From Oxyruncus cristatus (taxonomy: Eukaryota > Chordata > Aves > Passeriformes > Cotingidae), in NCBI GenBank assembly GCA_013399855.1, contig VXAY01005262.1:304767-368766 (forward strand): DNA of 64,000 nt, in the 5' to 3' direction. The notes below the pieces were generated by a model. It was not told the DNA's origin. It worked only from the letters and a program-made list of their open reading frames with translations, and searched no databases. This document shows positions 11,793 through 25,250 of this stretch, piece by piece. Position 1 is the stretch's first letter. Each line of letters begins with the position of its first letter. A program made the translations under genes and the position numbers.

Positions 11793-14354
11793 TTTATTTG
11801 CATATATATTTTCTGAACCAAAATGTTATGTTACTTCTATACTTCATAATCAAAAGTAAGCTTTTAATCACATCTTTATTTTACCTGCCAGATGATACTA
11901 ACATAAGACTGCTAACTGTGCATGTACCCAGAAAACAAGAACCAAGCTGATCATTAGTTGCACTTTTGATGCATGATGTTGCAGTGCTAAGTATGATTAA
12001 ATATAGTCTGAGCAGTGACTTTTTCAGTTTTATTTCCTTCTTAATAGTATACTCAGCTGAGCAAAACAAATACACAATATTATCAACAGAGCAGAAAAGT
12101 GATGGAATAATTAATATAATAATAATTCAATGCAGACAGAAAAGTAGTATTTTGTTAATTACAGCATAAGACATATGAAAAGATGTATTCTTCTTTTTAC
12201 TTCTACAGTAAGCCAGCCATAAAAACACAAGTAATCGAGAATAAATCCAATTACAACAACTCTATACAAAGGGGAAGCAAGCACAGCAAAAAAAATTACT
12301 GAACTAGGATAACAAAGATGAAGTCAAAATTAATGAGAACATATTCAGTATCCTTCTCCAATTTTAGATTCCACATCAAATACTTCCTCTGCTTAAAGTC
12401 AGGTAGAACGTAATGCCAGCCCTTAGTAAAAATGAAGAGATAATCACTTAAGGTACTCATAGAAGTATTCTTCCCAGAATGTTCCCTATGAGACACTAGG
12501 GTAGCAATACTGGAATATGATCTATCTTCAGGTAACTGTTTTGCAAAAGTGAGTAAGTCAATGAAATAAAAAAAAAATAAGCAAGAGAAATTTGGAATCA
12601 TATAAGGATGCTGAGTTCAGTATCAAGTATAAAACAGGTTTCAGGAAAAAGGGTGAATGGGGGAGATTATGTAACCATTCCCAGTGAAAAAGTTCTTTCC
12701 AAGTTCTTGGGACTCTGAAGGTGTGTTTTGACAATTCCATCAAATGTAGCAAGCCCTAAAACATGGTTTTGGCAATATGTTACACATTGGCAAAATGTTA
12801 CAGGCAGAACCCAACTTTGCAAGCCAGAGATGGTACTTGCACACTTTGCCTTTAGGACAGTATGAAGGTCAAATGGAAACCAGGACACACAATCAGTTCT
12901 TACAGTACCAATGTAATCTTCTAGTATTTGCTGACTCAATGGTTATCACATCCTGCACGTAACTCTTGATCACCTCAGGTGAGGTATATAATCATTATAC
13001 AGCAAGAATGACTATGGGACTGTGTCTGGGGCTCATAATTAAGCAGGGTGAGTAAGCCCCCAGAGCCACGGGTGCCAAAATTGCAAGACCATCTTTATAT
13101 TCAAAGGTATGTTCAACAGTCATGGTCTTGCCATTGACATTAACTCACATTATCACTCTCTGACTTGATGGACTCCTTCTCTCTCAGCCATGAACTCCCT
13201 ACAGAAGTCCTTTTTCCTCATCTAATCTGTGACACATGGCCTCCCTTTTTTCCAATATTTTTGTTGTGAAACCATCTTATAACAGCAAGGGAGAGACCAA
13301 ATAAATCACTGATACAAAAATGCAGATTTTTGGAAGGCGAAAAAGTTAACTAACTGAAGGATCAATGTCTGCCTGGACTAACACTTAGCAATATAGAGGA
13401 TACAAACACAGAAAGAGCACAAAGAAATGTTGCTAGAAAATGTGAAAAGCACTTCTTTCTCTTTTTTTTTCTTGGAGCATCACATGCTGCAGTCAACCCC
13501 ATACTATAAAGTACATGGTATCTACTTTTTACTAATCTACTTTGCATGATCTTCTGTTTTTATTTTTAATCTGTTTTTTGAAAATGGTAAACTTATAGTT
13601 TGCATTAGCGGTTTTCTCAGCTTTGAAAGAACTAAAATGATATTTACGGAAGCAGGGAAATAGCTTGCTCTTTTTTTAAAGACAGTTTTACTTGATACTT
13701 GGAACTGACCAAAGGACAATTTTCATGGGAAATAAAGGCTAAACTGCATGAAAAACATTTTTCAAAATGATAGTCTGAAGTTCTTCATGTTGGGGAAGAA
13801 CTGGACTCCCCTTACAATGCAGGGACATAGCTGACTATATGTGTGATCCTAAACTATGATGAAAATGAATACATTTACTCCAGGAAAGGTACCACTGATT
13901 TCCCCTAAGCATATAACTCAGTTATATCAGGAAATATATGGCATTAAGTCTTTACTACATGTTCTAGCTATCCCTTACAAAATGTGGCTCTTTCACCTCA
14001 GCTCACTTACAAGTATGAAGACTTGCACTGCATATTCCTTTCCATTTCTGCTAAAATAAGCATCTTTGAAACAGTACAATGTTCACATCAAAAACATAAC
14101 AAGTGAAAAAAATTCCCTGTGGGACTGATGTATTTCTCACAGCTATTGTCTTGAGCACAAAATAAGCATCAATCTGACTTTCTATTGAATTCACATTTAC
14201 TAAAATATTGTCATAATTATGAAAGTAGGGCCTTTTTTCCCCCCATAATTGAAGTGCAAACATTGATTGTACAGCTCAATTACTCTGCTATTGAAAATTG
14301 GTGCAGGTTTCTACTATGGTGAGGAGACTCCAGACATAACCAATATAGTTATGT

Positions 14355-14410
14355 AAGGCTTCTCAGAAATCACATCTTTATTAAGGCTTGCCAGAAATCG
14401 TCTCTTTATT
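14355..14410. repeat. 28-bp tandem duplication, two diverged copies
   Basis: Copies at 14355-14382 and 14383-14410 share aaggctt, ccagaaatc/tcagaaatc and ctttatt, with about five mismatches. Confidence 0.85.
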
Positions 14411-16980
14411 AATGTATCACCTGACTTCCTAGAATGCCATGCAAACAGCTTCTAAAGATGCAGGTCTGATCTTAGCTTTAACAACTTTAGTGTTCAGCTT
14501 TACATAGCTTTTAATATTCAGGACACTAAGTATGCAATAGGTTATTTGACTATATGTCTACATTTGTCCACATATCTTGCTACAATAATAAGAAATGTCA
14601 TATTAATTAAATTTCAACAAACAGAAAAATATCACTGTTACAAAATGCACTTCAAAAGTATAAAATGTTTTTTAACATCTACTATTTCTCTAAGAAGTTA
14701 CATTGTAAATGACATATAAGTCGCTCTGCTGAAAAATTATGGAACTTAATCAGGATCTCGTTGTGACTTTTAAAGATGAATATGTATTTGTTCTTCTCAC
14801 ATGCTAAGGATGCAATTAACATTCAAAAAATTGATTCAATTACTACTAATAGATCTATTCATTTATAATTCAAATTTGGAAAAGCAATTAAGAAAAGCTT
14901 CCCATCATCCCTTCTGTAAGTTTATTTACAGCTAGCACTCCTGAAAATGGACATTAGCCAGAACATCATTTTTATCGGGAATACAAAAGCAAATAAAGAC
15001 TAGCATACATAACATATGAATACTCTTAACAGGAGCTCTGTGGTAGAAACCACAGTAAGTTATCATTATATCTGAGTGCATTCTGACATATTCCGAATTT
15101 TTCACTCCCAGTAAAATGAAAGGGGGAAGAAAGGTTAAGGACAAAGTTTTCAGATTTGAACTCTATTTTCTTCTTCCAGAGTTTTGATTCATTTTTGATG
15201 GGCAAAATAAGAACCAGCTAGATACTGTGTTTGCACTTACTCAAAATTCAGTTATGCTTTGTGTATGCCATGATTAGTTTAGTTCCTATAGTTTAAAAGG
15301 CAAGTCTGACTCCTTTGCCTGTGAAGTTTTCATTTTTGACAATGAAGGCAGAAAAATACTTAAATTATCTGAAAGTTTTAACTAAAATATTAATAATTAG
15401 GTCAAATGCCTACATTATAACCCTAGGCAAACACCTTGGAGGGAATGACTCATATTTACCTGCTTTGATAAATCGCCTGAAGATACCTAAAGATCATCAA
15501 TGTCTTTACTTCTCCATTTTGGAAGATGACTATTTCTCGCCTCCTAAAGTAGGCTTTCTCACTGAGAAGTGTGTTGAGTCTAAAGATATGAGCAGAATCC
15601 CAGCACCACAATCTCTAGCAACAGTAGGGAGGACAACATGGCAGAACACATAAACATTCAGTTGATATTGTCAGCTAGTATGGAATCCAGATAAATGTTT
15701 AATTACAGTTAACAGTGATAATTGTTATTTTTTGCCTAAATTGTACAGTGATCAGCATTCAAAATTTGCATCTGTACATACAGACTCTCCTCAGCCACAG
15801 ATGGTTTGAATCCACACTGCCGTGGATATGTAACAAGACATCCCTATCTTACTGTGCAACATACCTACTGCGAATAAACACCTTTTAACCTCAACAAGAA
15901 AATGAATCATTGTGCAGCTAACAATCTGAAATTCATAAATAAAAATCAGAGAATAAACAAGAACGAGCCTACCTCAGCAACCTGATGGGGATGTTCTGAA
16001 AAAGAAGAATCTCAAATTTTTGTTTCTTTTTCCAGGGACTGTATTTGCCATTTAAGATTCACTATATAGCATAAAAAGCAGAATGGATAGCTACAATTGG
16101 ATATTCACAAAAGGAATCTTCCTGAATACTTGTTCCATGTGGCCACATGAATCTACAACTTCAGTAAGAAGGCTAGAGAGTAGGTTTTTCTGTAGGTGGC
16201 CAAGGAAGTAATTAGAAGTTTAGATTCACATCCCTGAACATCACAGGTTGTCTAGTCTGGTTTCTGACTGGTGAGCAAGTGTTGCAATAATTCAGGTGTC
16301 TGTGCAAATGCAGCTTGCTTCTACCCAAGAAATGCCTGCTCTCACAAGTACTCAGAAACCTCCATACTGATGAATCAGGGACAATTGTGTAAAGTTTCTT
16401 ATCAGGTTTCTGTTCAGATGCACCATTGTTTCTAGCGTTTTATGTTACTAAGCTCTGGTACATTAGCACTGAGTGTCCACCAGTTGCCCTGAAATGGTTG
16501 TCGTTATGTGGACGAAAGTTGTGATAAGGCAAGAAATGTATAATACTGACTTCTAACCATCAGACACATAAAGTACTGTACTTTTGCTCACTGCTGCAAT
16601 TACGTTTTTAAAAAGGGACATAAAAATGGATTTATACCGATTCATAACACGATACCTCCTATTCTGAGTAGTGACAGTATAAGTCAAAATAAATGTTCAA
16701 AAAACAAAACTAAATCTGCTGGTCTTCATTCTTCTTCTAGAACAAATCCACTAAAGCAGATCTCTTTTTTTTTTTCACAGTTTCAAAGTACTTACCTCAT
16801 TCTTTCTCCACTCCCTTTAACACAATCATCTTCACTGAGCCACATTTTTTTTAGCCACTTGTGAAGTTTATAAGAAATTCTTCCCCTCAGAACGTCTGTG
16901 ATCCCTGCTTCAAAAACATTCCCATTATTCTGTGTTTTCTCTTTTGGGTATTCCTTGAAAGTTTACAAGAGAATAGGTGT

Positions 16981-17003
16981 ATAGATATATATATACACAC
17001 ACA
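16981..17003. repeat. (TA)n(CA)n microsatellite
   Basis: atagatatatatatacacacacacac-type run, flanked on both sides by an aagagaatag motif. Confidence 0.75.
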
Positions 17004-17624
17004 CAAGAGAATAGCTCAGAAAGAGATGTAAATGAGAAACTCCATGTAGTCTATGTGAAATGCCCTCCTTATTATTATCTGTGAAAATTCAGAAAAGATC
17101 CTGTTTATTTAAATTGCCAAGGAACATAGTTATTTCGGGCTCAGAGTGGTATAGGTGACAACAAAATGAAGACACTATATAATAGGGAACTCTCAAATTA
17201 TTCTGAAAAGATATCCAAACCTGCTATGAGAAGTAGAAATGCAAGTGCATACTTGGCTGGCATCCTTTAAATTTTCAGCAACTTTAGTGAAACACTTTTG
17301 TTTTTTATTTTTAAATCACTATGTCCACTTCCTTGATTTGGCAGAAAAAAAAAAATAACACCTTAAGACTACTTGAACATTCACAATAGTAACATACCAC
17401 TAGCAAACAGTTGGGCATTATATGATCCTTTCCTAAATACACTAAATCATAATTTAGAGACATGCTGGCTGTGTCAGAACTGACTTCTGGGTTCTCTAAC
17501 TGGGCAACAAAGGGAACGAAACATCTGCAGACCTGTAACAGCAGAAACGTATTTTCCTGAAAATCCTCCCACCTATTATCTCACACACCAAGATGATTAT
17601 TCTTGCAAACAACATGCTGTAAGA

Positions 17625-18170
17625 TACAGCACTGGTGGGGCTGCACCTCGACTATTGTGTTCAGTTTTGGACCCCGTCACTATAGGAAGGACACTGAGGT
17701 GCTGGAGTGAGTCCATAGAATGGCAATGAAGCTGGTGAGTCTTGAAGCATCAGTCTTACGAGGAGCAGACGATGGAGCTGGGGGTCTTCAGCATGGAGAA
17801 GAGGGCTAGGGTTCAGAGGGGACCTTATCACTCCCTTCAACTACCTGAAAGGAGATTGTAGCAAGGGGTAGTGTGGGGATTGGTCTTTTCTCCCAGCTAC
17901 AAAGTGAGAGGACAAAAAGGAAATGGCCTCAAGTTGCATCAGGGAAGTTTTAGATTGGATATTAGGAAAAAATTCTTCCCTGAAAGGGTTGTCAACCATT
18001 GGAACAGGCTGCCCAAGAAAGTGGTTGAGCTACCATCTCTGGAGGTATTTAAAAGTTGAGTAGATGTGGTACTTAGGGACATGATTTAGTGGTGGGCTTG
18101 GCAGTGCGCAGTTAATGGTTGTACTTGATTTTAGAAGACTTTTCCAATCCTAATAATTGTATAATTCTAT
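17625..18170 (+). mobile_element. CR1 LINE fragment: C-terminal reverse-transcriptase region and 3' UTR
   Basis: A 5'-truncated CR1 in plus orientation. Conceptual translation in broken frames gives CR1 ORF2 C-terminal pieces: HLDYCVQFWTP-like sequence near 17645, LGVFSMEKR-like near 17780, and the open stretch at 17871-18059 with [19 protein letters not shown] and LEVFKS. The short 3' UTR ends near 18155-18170 in the AT-rich terminal motif (ttgtataattctat). Frame breaks and stops make it a dead copy. Confidence 0.9.
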
Positions 18171-18690
18171 TTTTGTCTGTTGGAGAACTTTAATTTCTGT
18201 ATTTCATTACTTTTATGTTAAAGAGGGTATTTTAATCAGAATTTCATTTTACTGTAATCAACTTCAGCTTTTAAATTTAAGCAATTAAACCAGAATCCAG
18301 TAGACCATTCATGTAAGTATCTAACAAAGCAGAAATATAAATATATCAGTATTTTGAAGAAGCCTGGAATAACGAAAATGAGCAGAAAATGCACTTGTGA
18401 TAAAACTGAATTATAATCTCCACATAAAATACATTTTGTAAAGAATACACAAAAGTTGAAATCATATATTGCACACAATATATAGAGCACATTAATTTTT
18501 TAAGTCAGCTACGCATCTTGATTCAGACAAACTGTCTATGAAAACTTCTTTGAGCTTACTATACTGAAATTAAAGACAAACCTCAAAAGCTTCAGTTTGA
18601 AGTATTTAAAGATATTCCACTGTTATAAGCTAACAAACACAAATATACCAAACCTGTAAAAGTTCCAAGCAGATTTAACTGGCCATTAAG

Positions 18691-18708
18691 AAAAAAAAAA
18701 AAAAAAAA
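18691..18708. repeat. Poly-A run (A18)
   Basis: Eighteen A followed by g and a-rich sequence. It is not attached to a recognisable retroposon. Confidence 0.9.
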
Positions 18709-21331
18709 GAAAACAAAAACTGTAAGAATTTATCTTATGTAAAAATATAAATGGAAAGAATGGAAAGAGCTACTCCATTAAAAACTGACTTAGTAATGTT
18801 TCTTCCAGGGTTTCTCTTGAGTCATTAGATTAATGTTTATGTGACACACTTGTGGTCTCCAGATGGAGAAAACCCAGAGAGAACCCTGTAGTCTGGAAAT
18901 ACAGACAGGACTACAGGTGTTCTGCAGTTATTAGCTCGCAATAAATTTACAATTTCAGTCACTTCTGAGTATGCACCTGTGTCCCAACTCATAGCTACCA
19001 ACATCTGTAAGTGCAGAGAAGTAGTTGCGCTAAAAAAAAGTTAACATTACAAAGTGCATTTTAAATGGAGTAGCTCTTTACATTCTTTACATATATAATT
19101 CTACAGTAGATAAACAGATTTTTAAATGTGAGGAACTTAACTAAAAATGAGTCAAAAAAGCAACTTGCAACATTTAAAATATCATTCTTCAAGAAAAACT
19201 ATGTACAGCCGTTTTTTTTCTTTTTTACAGTCTCTGTTGTTTGGGTTTTTTTAAGGGATTTATTAAGCTATTTCTTTTTCCCTCACCACTAAACAGTAAT
19301 ACATGATTTCAAATTTCATATTCTTAATAACTACCTCCATTAGATTTTTTACAAGCCTTCTTACTTAATTTCTGTAGCAAACTAAAATTTCATCAGGCCA
19401 TAGCTCTGATGCTGTACCTCTAGCCAGTCACTGTCCCCCTGTGCCACACTTCCACTTTTCTGACATAATTATTTGTGCATCTGAATGGGTACCAGAATCC
19501 AGCATTTGGCCATGTTAAAAGCAAAGAAAAAATAAACTTTTTACTTTATCTTTTAACGATTCAATATTTGGTGACTTCACAGATGTAACAGCAGGGCATA
19601 AAGCCAAGGTGCCAGGAGAGCAGGAGCAAGGGCTTAGACTGCTACTGAAGGCAAGTAAAATCTCATGCTATGCGCTGGGTTTGGCCCCAGTAAAAATCCT
19701 TTCTATAGCCTCTTCTGAAAAGAGCTATACAATTTAAAATCCATTTGATGACTCTACAGAAATAAATACTGAACAATCTGAGAGCCCTAACTAGAGAAGC
19801 AGATGTGTACTACCCACTTAATCTGAGTTAGGAGCTGTCTATGAATCGTATAGGGTAAGGCTCTTTCATGGTGTTACCATAGTAGATAAATCTATAAAAG
19901 AGAAATAATAAAAGAATCACTGAAGCACAGCATCAGATAGTTATCAAAAAGCACCATTAAAGGGTTCCTCAGATCTACAAAAAAATCTTTTCAGGCAAGG
20001 GCTATCAGAACGGATCATAAAGTAGTGGTAATCTGTTTAATACAGGATTTAGCATATTTCATTAGCAAGCAGGATTCTAAATACACCTAAATACCTCAAA
20101 CTGGAAACAGTTCACTAGATTAAATATAGTTTAGTCTCAATAGTAAATAAGCATGAAATATTTTTAATGGCTTTTCAGTTCTGTTCTTTTTAAAATTCAT
20201 AGAATCCTCCTACAAAGACACCATTTCTTTATCTGAGCCAACATTTTAAAGTGCCATGTGATACATACTAATTGCAAAGTATTGCAATTTATCTTGAAAG
20301 TGACAGATATACACTTCTAGTTTAAAAACATCAATAGTTCTGCTATAAAACACAGATCATGAGTGCACATATCAAATGCAGCAAAGTTAAATCTACACAG
20401 CTGTTTTCACAATCTTCAACTAATGGATCGTCATTAAACTCCCTTATAACTTCCCAGGGCTTGGAAGTGAGTGAATTGAATTATTTTACTGAATATGACT
20501 CTAAATGGTTTCAGTTCACAGTACAGAAATGTATTCACAAATTACAGAGATGTGTTTGCATACATTTGAATATCCTTAGTTATCAACATTATTACAGAAC
20601 TAGGTAGGTGAAACATATAGAGCTAAAAGGCAAAGATTAAAGTAATATAAGCAAAATTGCTTCAAAATCTGTTTCTGTTGTACAATGGTATCTACAGTTT
20701 TTCTTCTGTAAACAGACATCTAATATAACCCAATACTATGAAAGCCAAAAATAATGCTGTGGAATGGTCTACAAGAAATGTTATAAATACATCTACAAAC
20801 CAGTTATACCTTCAGGCTGTTCATCCTCCATGGAAATGTCATTTTGTATTTTTTTCAATTACATGAATATACTCCCCTGTTCCTCCACGGTATTGAGCAA
20901 AGGAAGACATCCCCTCCACTTTCAAAAATTACACTACTGTCTTTGTGTATTCAACAGCTACACCCTCCAAGCTCTGCTACCATCTGTAGTCTAAAAATAA
21001 AATGTACCAGAAGCATCCTGTATATTTTAATCTGATGTAGAAGGGGTATATGAAGGAAATGTGTTAGAAAACACTGTGTATACAGGGGGATTAATTTGAG
21101 TAAGCATTGATGAAACATAAACTAAAGCTACTAGAATAGTCAGCTTGGAATAGTCTAAACCAAAACATCCTACTTGCTTATTTCTAAAACTACTGAAAGA
21201 GCAAAACCTGCCTTTTAGCAGTAACTCTAATAGAACATTCAGATTTATTCCAACAATAATATCTTGCCCCACATAATTATTTATTAAGTAGTTACCTTGA
21301 GATATTTATAGAAATATATAAACTTTTAGGG

Positions 21332-21332
21332 A

Positions 21333-21363
<31 letters not shown>
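21332..21363. repeat. (TG)n(TA)n microsatellite
   Basis: Uninterrupted alternation from atgtgtgtgtgtgt into tatatatatatatatat, 32 bp, inside the complete SPOCK3 intron. Confidence 0.9.
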
Positions 21364-21754
21364 TTATGATGTCCATATATGATCAAAACACTTATTTAAA
21401 TATGGGGTTTTATCTTTTACAGATATAAACAAACAAGAGTTCAATGAGAACAAGTACACCTTGGACAAATGTCAAATGCTGCTTTAAGGAATGGTTGGTA
21501 GACTGCAATGCCAATCATAGTATTTTCCACCTTTTAAAATAGATTTTGCATACCAGGAGTAAATAACATTATACATTTCATAGTAAGGGCTAACCTCCTA
21601 GAATGCTTGGACATATATTTCCATACAGCCACTTTTTTTAATACAAATGGAATTACACAGATCTGTCTACGTAAGTGATTCTGACACATTTCCTCATATA
21701 AACATAAGGCCTTTAAAAATACACTGAAGTACAGAAGAGTGAATTGAAACACTA

Positions 21755-22092
21755 TTCATAGAATCATACAATGGTTTGGGCTGGAAGGGACCTTAAATAT
21801 CATCTAGTTCCAATTCCTTTGCCATGGGCAGGGAACCCTCCACTAGACCATGTTACTCAGAGCCCCATCCAGCCTATTCTTGAACACTTCTGGGGATGGG
21901 GAGTTTATAACCTCCCTGGGCAATCTCTTCCAGTGCCTCACACTCCCTACAGTAAAGACCTCTTCCTAACACCTAATATAAACCTACCCTCCTTCTGCCT
22001 AAGGCCATTCCCCCTTGTCCTATCACCACATGTTCTTGTAAAAAGCCCCGCCCCTCCAGCTTTCTTTTAGGTCCTTTTAGGCACTGGAAGGC
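21755..22092 (-). mobile_element. CR1 LINE 3'-end fragment
   Basis: Starts on the plus strand with attcatagaatcatacaatg and tgggctggaagggacc, the reverse complement of a CR1 3' terminus. It continues through cctccctgggcaatctcttc and aagacctcttcctaacacc, complementary to the WN-L / FF-P end of CR1 ORF2. The plus-strand 99-codon open frame at 21771-22070 is only the antisense of this relic. Confidence 0.92.
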
Positions 22093-23994
22093 TTAAAACT
22101 AAAACACTACATTTTATTATCATACGCACAACTACCGGTTCCTGGAACCACGCTCTTTTCAAATAGTACAACAAAATATTAGCATTAATGTTTGGGTTCT
22201 CATTAAGGGATGCATTTTGAAAGAAATATATAAAAATACATTATCCATTATAGTAAATCTGTGCAAAATCTTAGAAAAAGCTTGAACAGACATAGAAATC
22301 TTAGAAAAATAATAAATAGTAGACCTCAAAGATACACCTAAATGGCATGCAATGGTTCCTCAAACATAATACCTGCAAATTCTTATGAACGTTGACTAAA
22401 AAATTATTTGAAAAAGGTTCCCATTTCCAGCAAAATATGGATACACAAAAGTAATAAACGTAAATAATGAGAACCCATTTTTCTCACTACTAGTGATATC
22501 AACAAGGAGTTATATATGTTCCAGGTACTTACACTACAGCCTAAAACACAAAGGGGTATAACAAATATTGAGTGTTTTTTGAATTACAACTAACAATTTG
22601 AAAATGCAGATATGACACCTCTATTACATGTAGGCAGTTGGAGTTTGAAGTCTTCGTATTCTGTTCATATACTGATTTTAAAAATTTCAGATATATATAT
22701 ATAATGTAATGTTGCTATAGTTCAAATCAGCAAAGGAAAAACAGTATTTCTGTAATGCACTAGTAATTCCTATAATCCATTCTTTTCATAGTTAACAGAA
22801 AAAAATACCCTGTCTAGTAGAACTGGAGCTCAGATCTTTTCATGACAAAAAGATTCCTTGCTTATCCCATACTTTTGCAGGTTTATAGATAAGTTTCTGA
22901 AAAGTCAAATATTGACAGAAAAATCAGAAAGAAATAAAACACTGACATACCTGCTCACATCTTCAGCAGTATTATTGCAAACTTGAACAAAATAGACATG
23001 GGGCAATTTCAGTCTCTTACTGTAACTTTAACTCTAATTTTTAAAAGTTTACCCTAAACTTATGAGTTTCATGTATTAATTTGGGAGGATGTTTTTTTTA
23101 TGGAATGCTCTCACTTGAGAGAGTAGCTGCTGCCCTAATCAGAATGGTAATAACAAAAGACTGAATGGATCTTCCCACAAAATATCACACTTGATCACTT
23201 TTCCCATTGGATGAGAGAGACCTCAATATCTGAACAAATACACACTAATTCCATAGTTAGTTATATTTTATTCTCATGAATATTTTCTATGTTTGGAAAA
23301 AAAAAAAAGAATACTTCCTCTTGTACTCAAAAGTAAGAGGAAGACAATTCTGCCAACATGGAAAACAAGCTAATGACTGGGAAACCTTCTTTTATCTTTT
23401 AGGATATCTTCCAGATGTAGTCAGTAATGTTATTTACATACTTTCAAATAAATAACAACTGAATGCAAACCTATGACTGACAAAGAATATTTAATGACAA
23501 TCAGAGCCTAGAAAACACAAAATTCTCGAGAAACTGTAAATTTTTTGACATACATTTCTTTAAATGATAGACTGACAAATTATGGTATTGGGAACATTTT
23601 TTGATAATAAAACCCCTGTATACCTTTTATTATTAAAACCTGTCACGAACTAGCATTATTTGGTTTACAGTTATGAAATTGTACAGTAAATTGTAGATAA
23701 AACTACTCAGCAAATGCATTTCACTCTTCAATGTAAATTTCCATTTAACAAGGAAATGAAAATAGAAACTTGAACTCTAGATGTGCTTTTAAAGTATTCA
23801 CTACTCAATACACAATGCAGTTTGCAAACTAGGTAGGAGAACTTTAAAATGTTTTCTTCGTTAGATTGTTTGTAAATTCAGAAAAGTCAACAAACATTAG
23901 TACTAGGATGCCCAAAAAACTCTGAGTAACAGAACACGCCAGAATGTGTGAAAGTGCAAATCTGGGGGAAAAACCATTTCAGTGCAACTTTTCA

Positions 23995-24110
23995 AAAAAC
24001 TCATAGCCAATTGAAACAAAAAACAACAAAGCAAAAAACCCCCAAATAAACAAAAACCCCACAACAACAACAAACACCACTCAAAAAACATCAAAATCAA
24101 AAAAAGCATG
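23995..24110. repeat. C/A-rich low-complexity tract
   Basis: Runs of caaaa, ccccc and (caa)n on the plus strand, so G/T-rich on the SPOCK3 transcript strand. The minus-strand open frame at 23903-24130 arises from it. Confidence 0.8.
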
Positions 24111-25204
24111 ACCAAAACTTCAAAACTCACAGCATATTCAATTCAATGTTTTCAAATGAAAAATTTTGTCACTTATAAGTTCTCATGCTAAAAACATACT
24201 TGCAGACCATGCCCCTCTATCAAAAACCAGAGAACAAAAGGAAAAGACAAAAGGTACTTTGTATTAAAGTAACAAAAGTCACAGAACTTGGTGGAAAGTC
24301 CACCTCTAAGAAATATGGTTGTAATAAAATAAAATTCATTGTAAATCTCCCTTATAAGTCAGTATCCACTGTGGAGTAAGTTCTTTAAATTGAATAAACA
24401 CTATTTTTGCAACATATTTTTAACTCCGTGTCTTGATTACAAGTCCCTACACTATTTCTTCATTGCATTTGTGCCACTGGTACTATCAGAAAAGACCAAG
24501 TCTCTGAAGAATTTCTCATAGCAATTAAAAAGCATTAAGATTCTCAGTTGTTTCAAAATGGCAGCCCTACACTTTGAAACAACATACATGAAGTGGATTA
24601 TATCAACAGTAATTATTACGTTTCAATGCCTGCGGAAGGAGCGTATAATGGGAAAATTCGCTGCATTTACTCAAATTATTCTTAGACTAAAACTATTGTA
24701 CTATAGCATTCTCAAAGCTCCAGCTACATTTTGCTCCAAGACAATGACCTGAACATGACAGATTCCCATAACTGGTTTTCTACATCTTCTTTTATGTGCC
24801 AGATATAAAGAGACTTTCAAAATCTTAGTGATTTTTTTTAACTGCAAAGACAAATATTAGATTGCATGCCTGTTCTCTTCAGATGTCCTACTGAAAAGCA
24901 TCAGTTATTTACTTAAATACATAAATAAAAACTAAACTTCCCAAACCTCATGTTTATATGAGGGAAACTTTAAGCTACTCTTGAGGTTTCTAATGCTCCC
25001 ATCTCTTTCTCTAATCAACAAAAGTTTGGAAAAATCACAGACATAAAATGACGATTAAGCTGAATTCCTGGTCCTCTTTAAATCAATCATTTGAAGACAT
25101 AGAAAACGACACAAATTGACAGAATTCTTTAGGCATTCTAGAAGAGGAGCACAATTATTAATATTTGAGTAGGATAAAATTTAAGTGACTAGTAGAAGTC
25201 TTAC

Positions 25205-25250
25205 CTTGATCAAATGGTTTACCAGGACTCCATGTACGAAAATAATCATC
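25205..25250 (-). CDS. SPOCK3: SPOCK3 (testican-3) small internal coding exon
   Basis: Small 46-bp exon, too short to stand out as an open frame. On the minus strand it encodes DDYFRTWSPGKPFDQ plus the first base (G) of the next codon. This peptide is the segment of the testican N-terminal region just before the follistatin-like domain, as I recall it for testican-3. The acceptor is strong (tttctccctctccag, then GATGAT) and the donor is near consensus (CAAG, then gtaaga). It starts in phase 0 and ends in phase 1, compatible with the 10706-10820 exon. The joined reading gives ...KPFDQ-A-LDPAKDPC. The preceding exon, expected to encode the DDKQW...WNKFRDEVE segment, was not found between 25251 and 64000. 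Peptide, phase and both splice sites agree, so confidence is high despite the short length. Confidence 0.93.

Larger units (their letters stand above)
10821..25204 (-). other. SPOCK3: SPOCK3 complete intron between the two exons
   Basis: GT-AG intron of 14,384 bp on the minus strand (gtaagacttc at its 5' end, ctatttttag at its 3' end), phase 1. It contains CR1 fragments at 11690-11792, 17625-18170 and 21755-22092, a 28-bp tandem duplication at 14355-14410, a poly-A run at 18691-18708, a TG/TA microsatellite at 21332-21363 and a C/A-rich tract at 23995-24110. I see no further gene in 11800-17600, 18200-21700 or 22100-25200. The open frames there, including one of 112 codons at 15315-15653, lack recognisable protein similarity and splice context. 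Confidence 0.9.

Noticed and set aside
15315..15653. 112-codon plus-strand open frame beginning with a methionine
   Set aside because: No recognisable domain, antisense to the host gene, AT-driven amino-acid content and no splice context or nearby promoter.
16741..16800. Pyrimidine tract followed by cacag and sequence like an exon acceptor on the plus strand
   Set aside because: Wrong strand for SPOCK3 and no coding frame follows.
18691..18708. Poly-A run as the tail of a processed pseudogene or SINE
   Set aside because: No recognisable body upstream and no target-site duplication found.
21771..22070. 99-codon plus-strand open frame
   Set aside because: It is antisense to a CR1 3' fragment.
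23995..24110. Possible CRISPR-like or tandem array in the caaaa/cccc repeats
   Set aside because: Irregular low-complexity sequence with no fixed unit or spacers, in a vertebrate intron.
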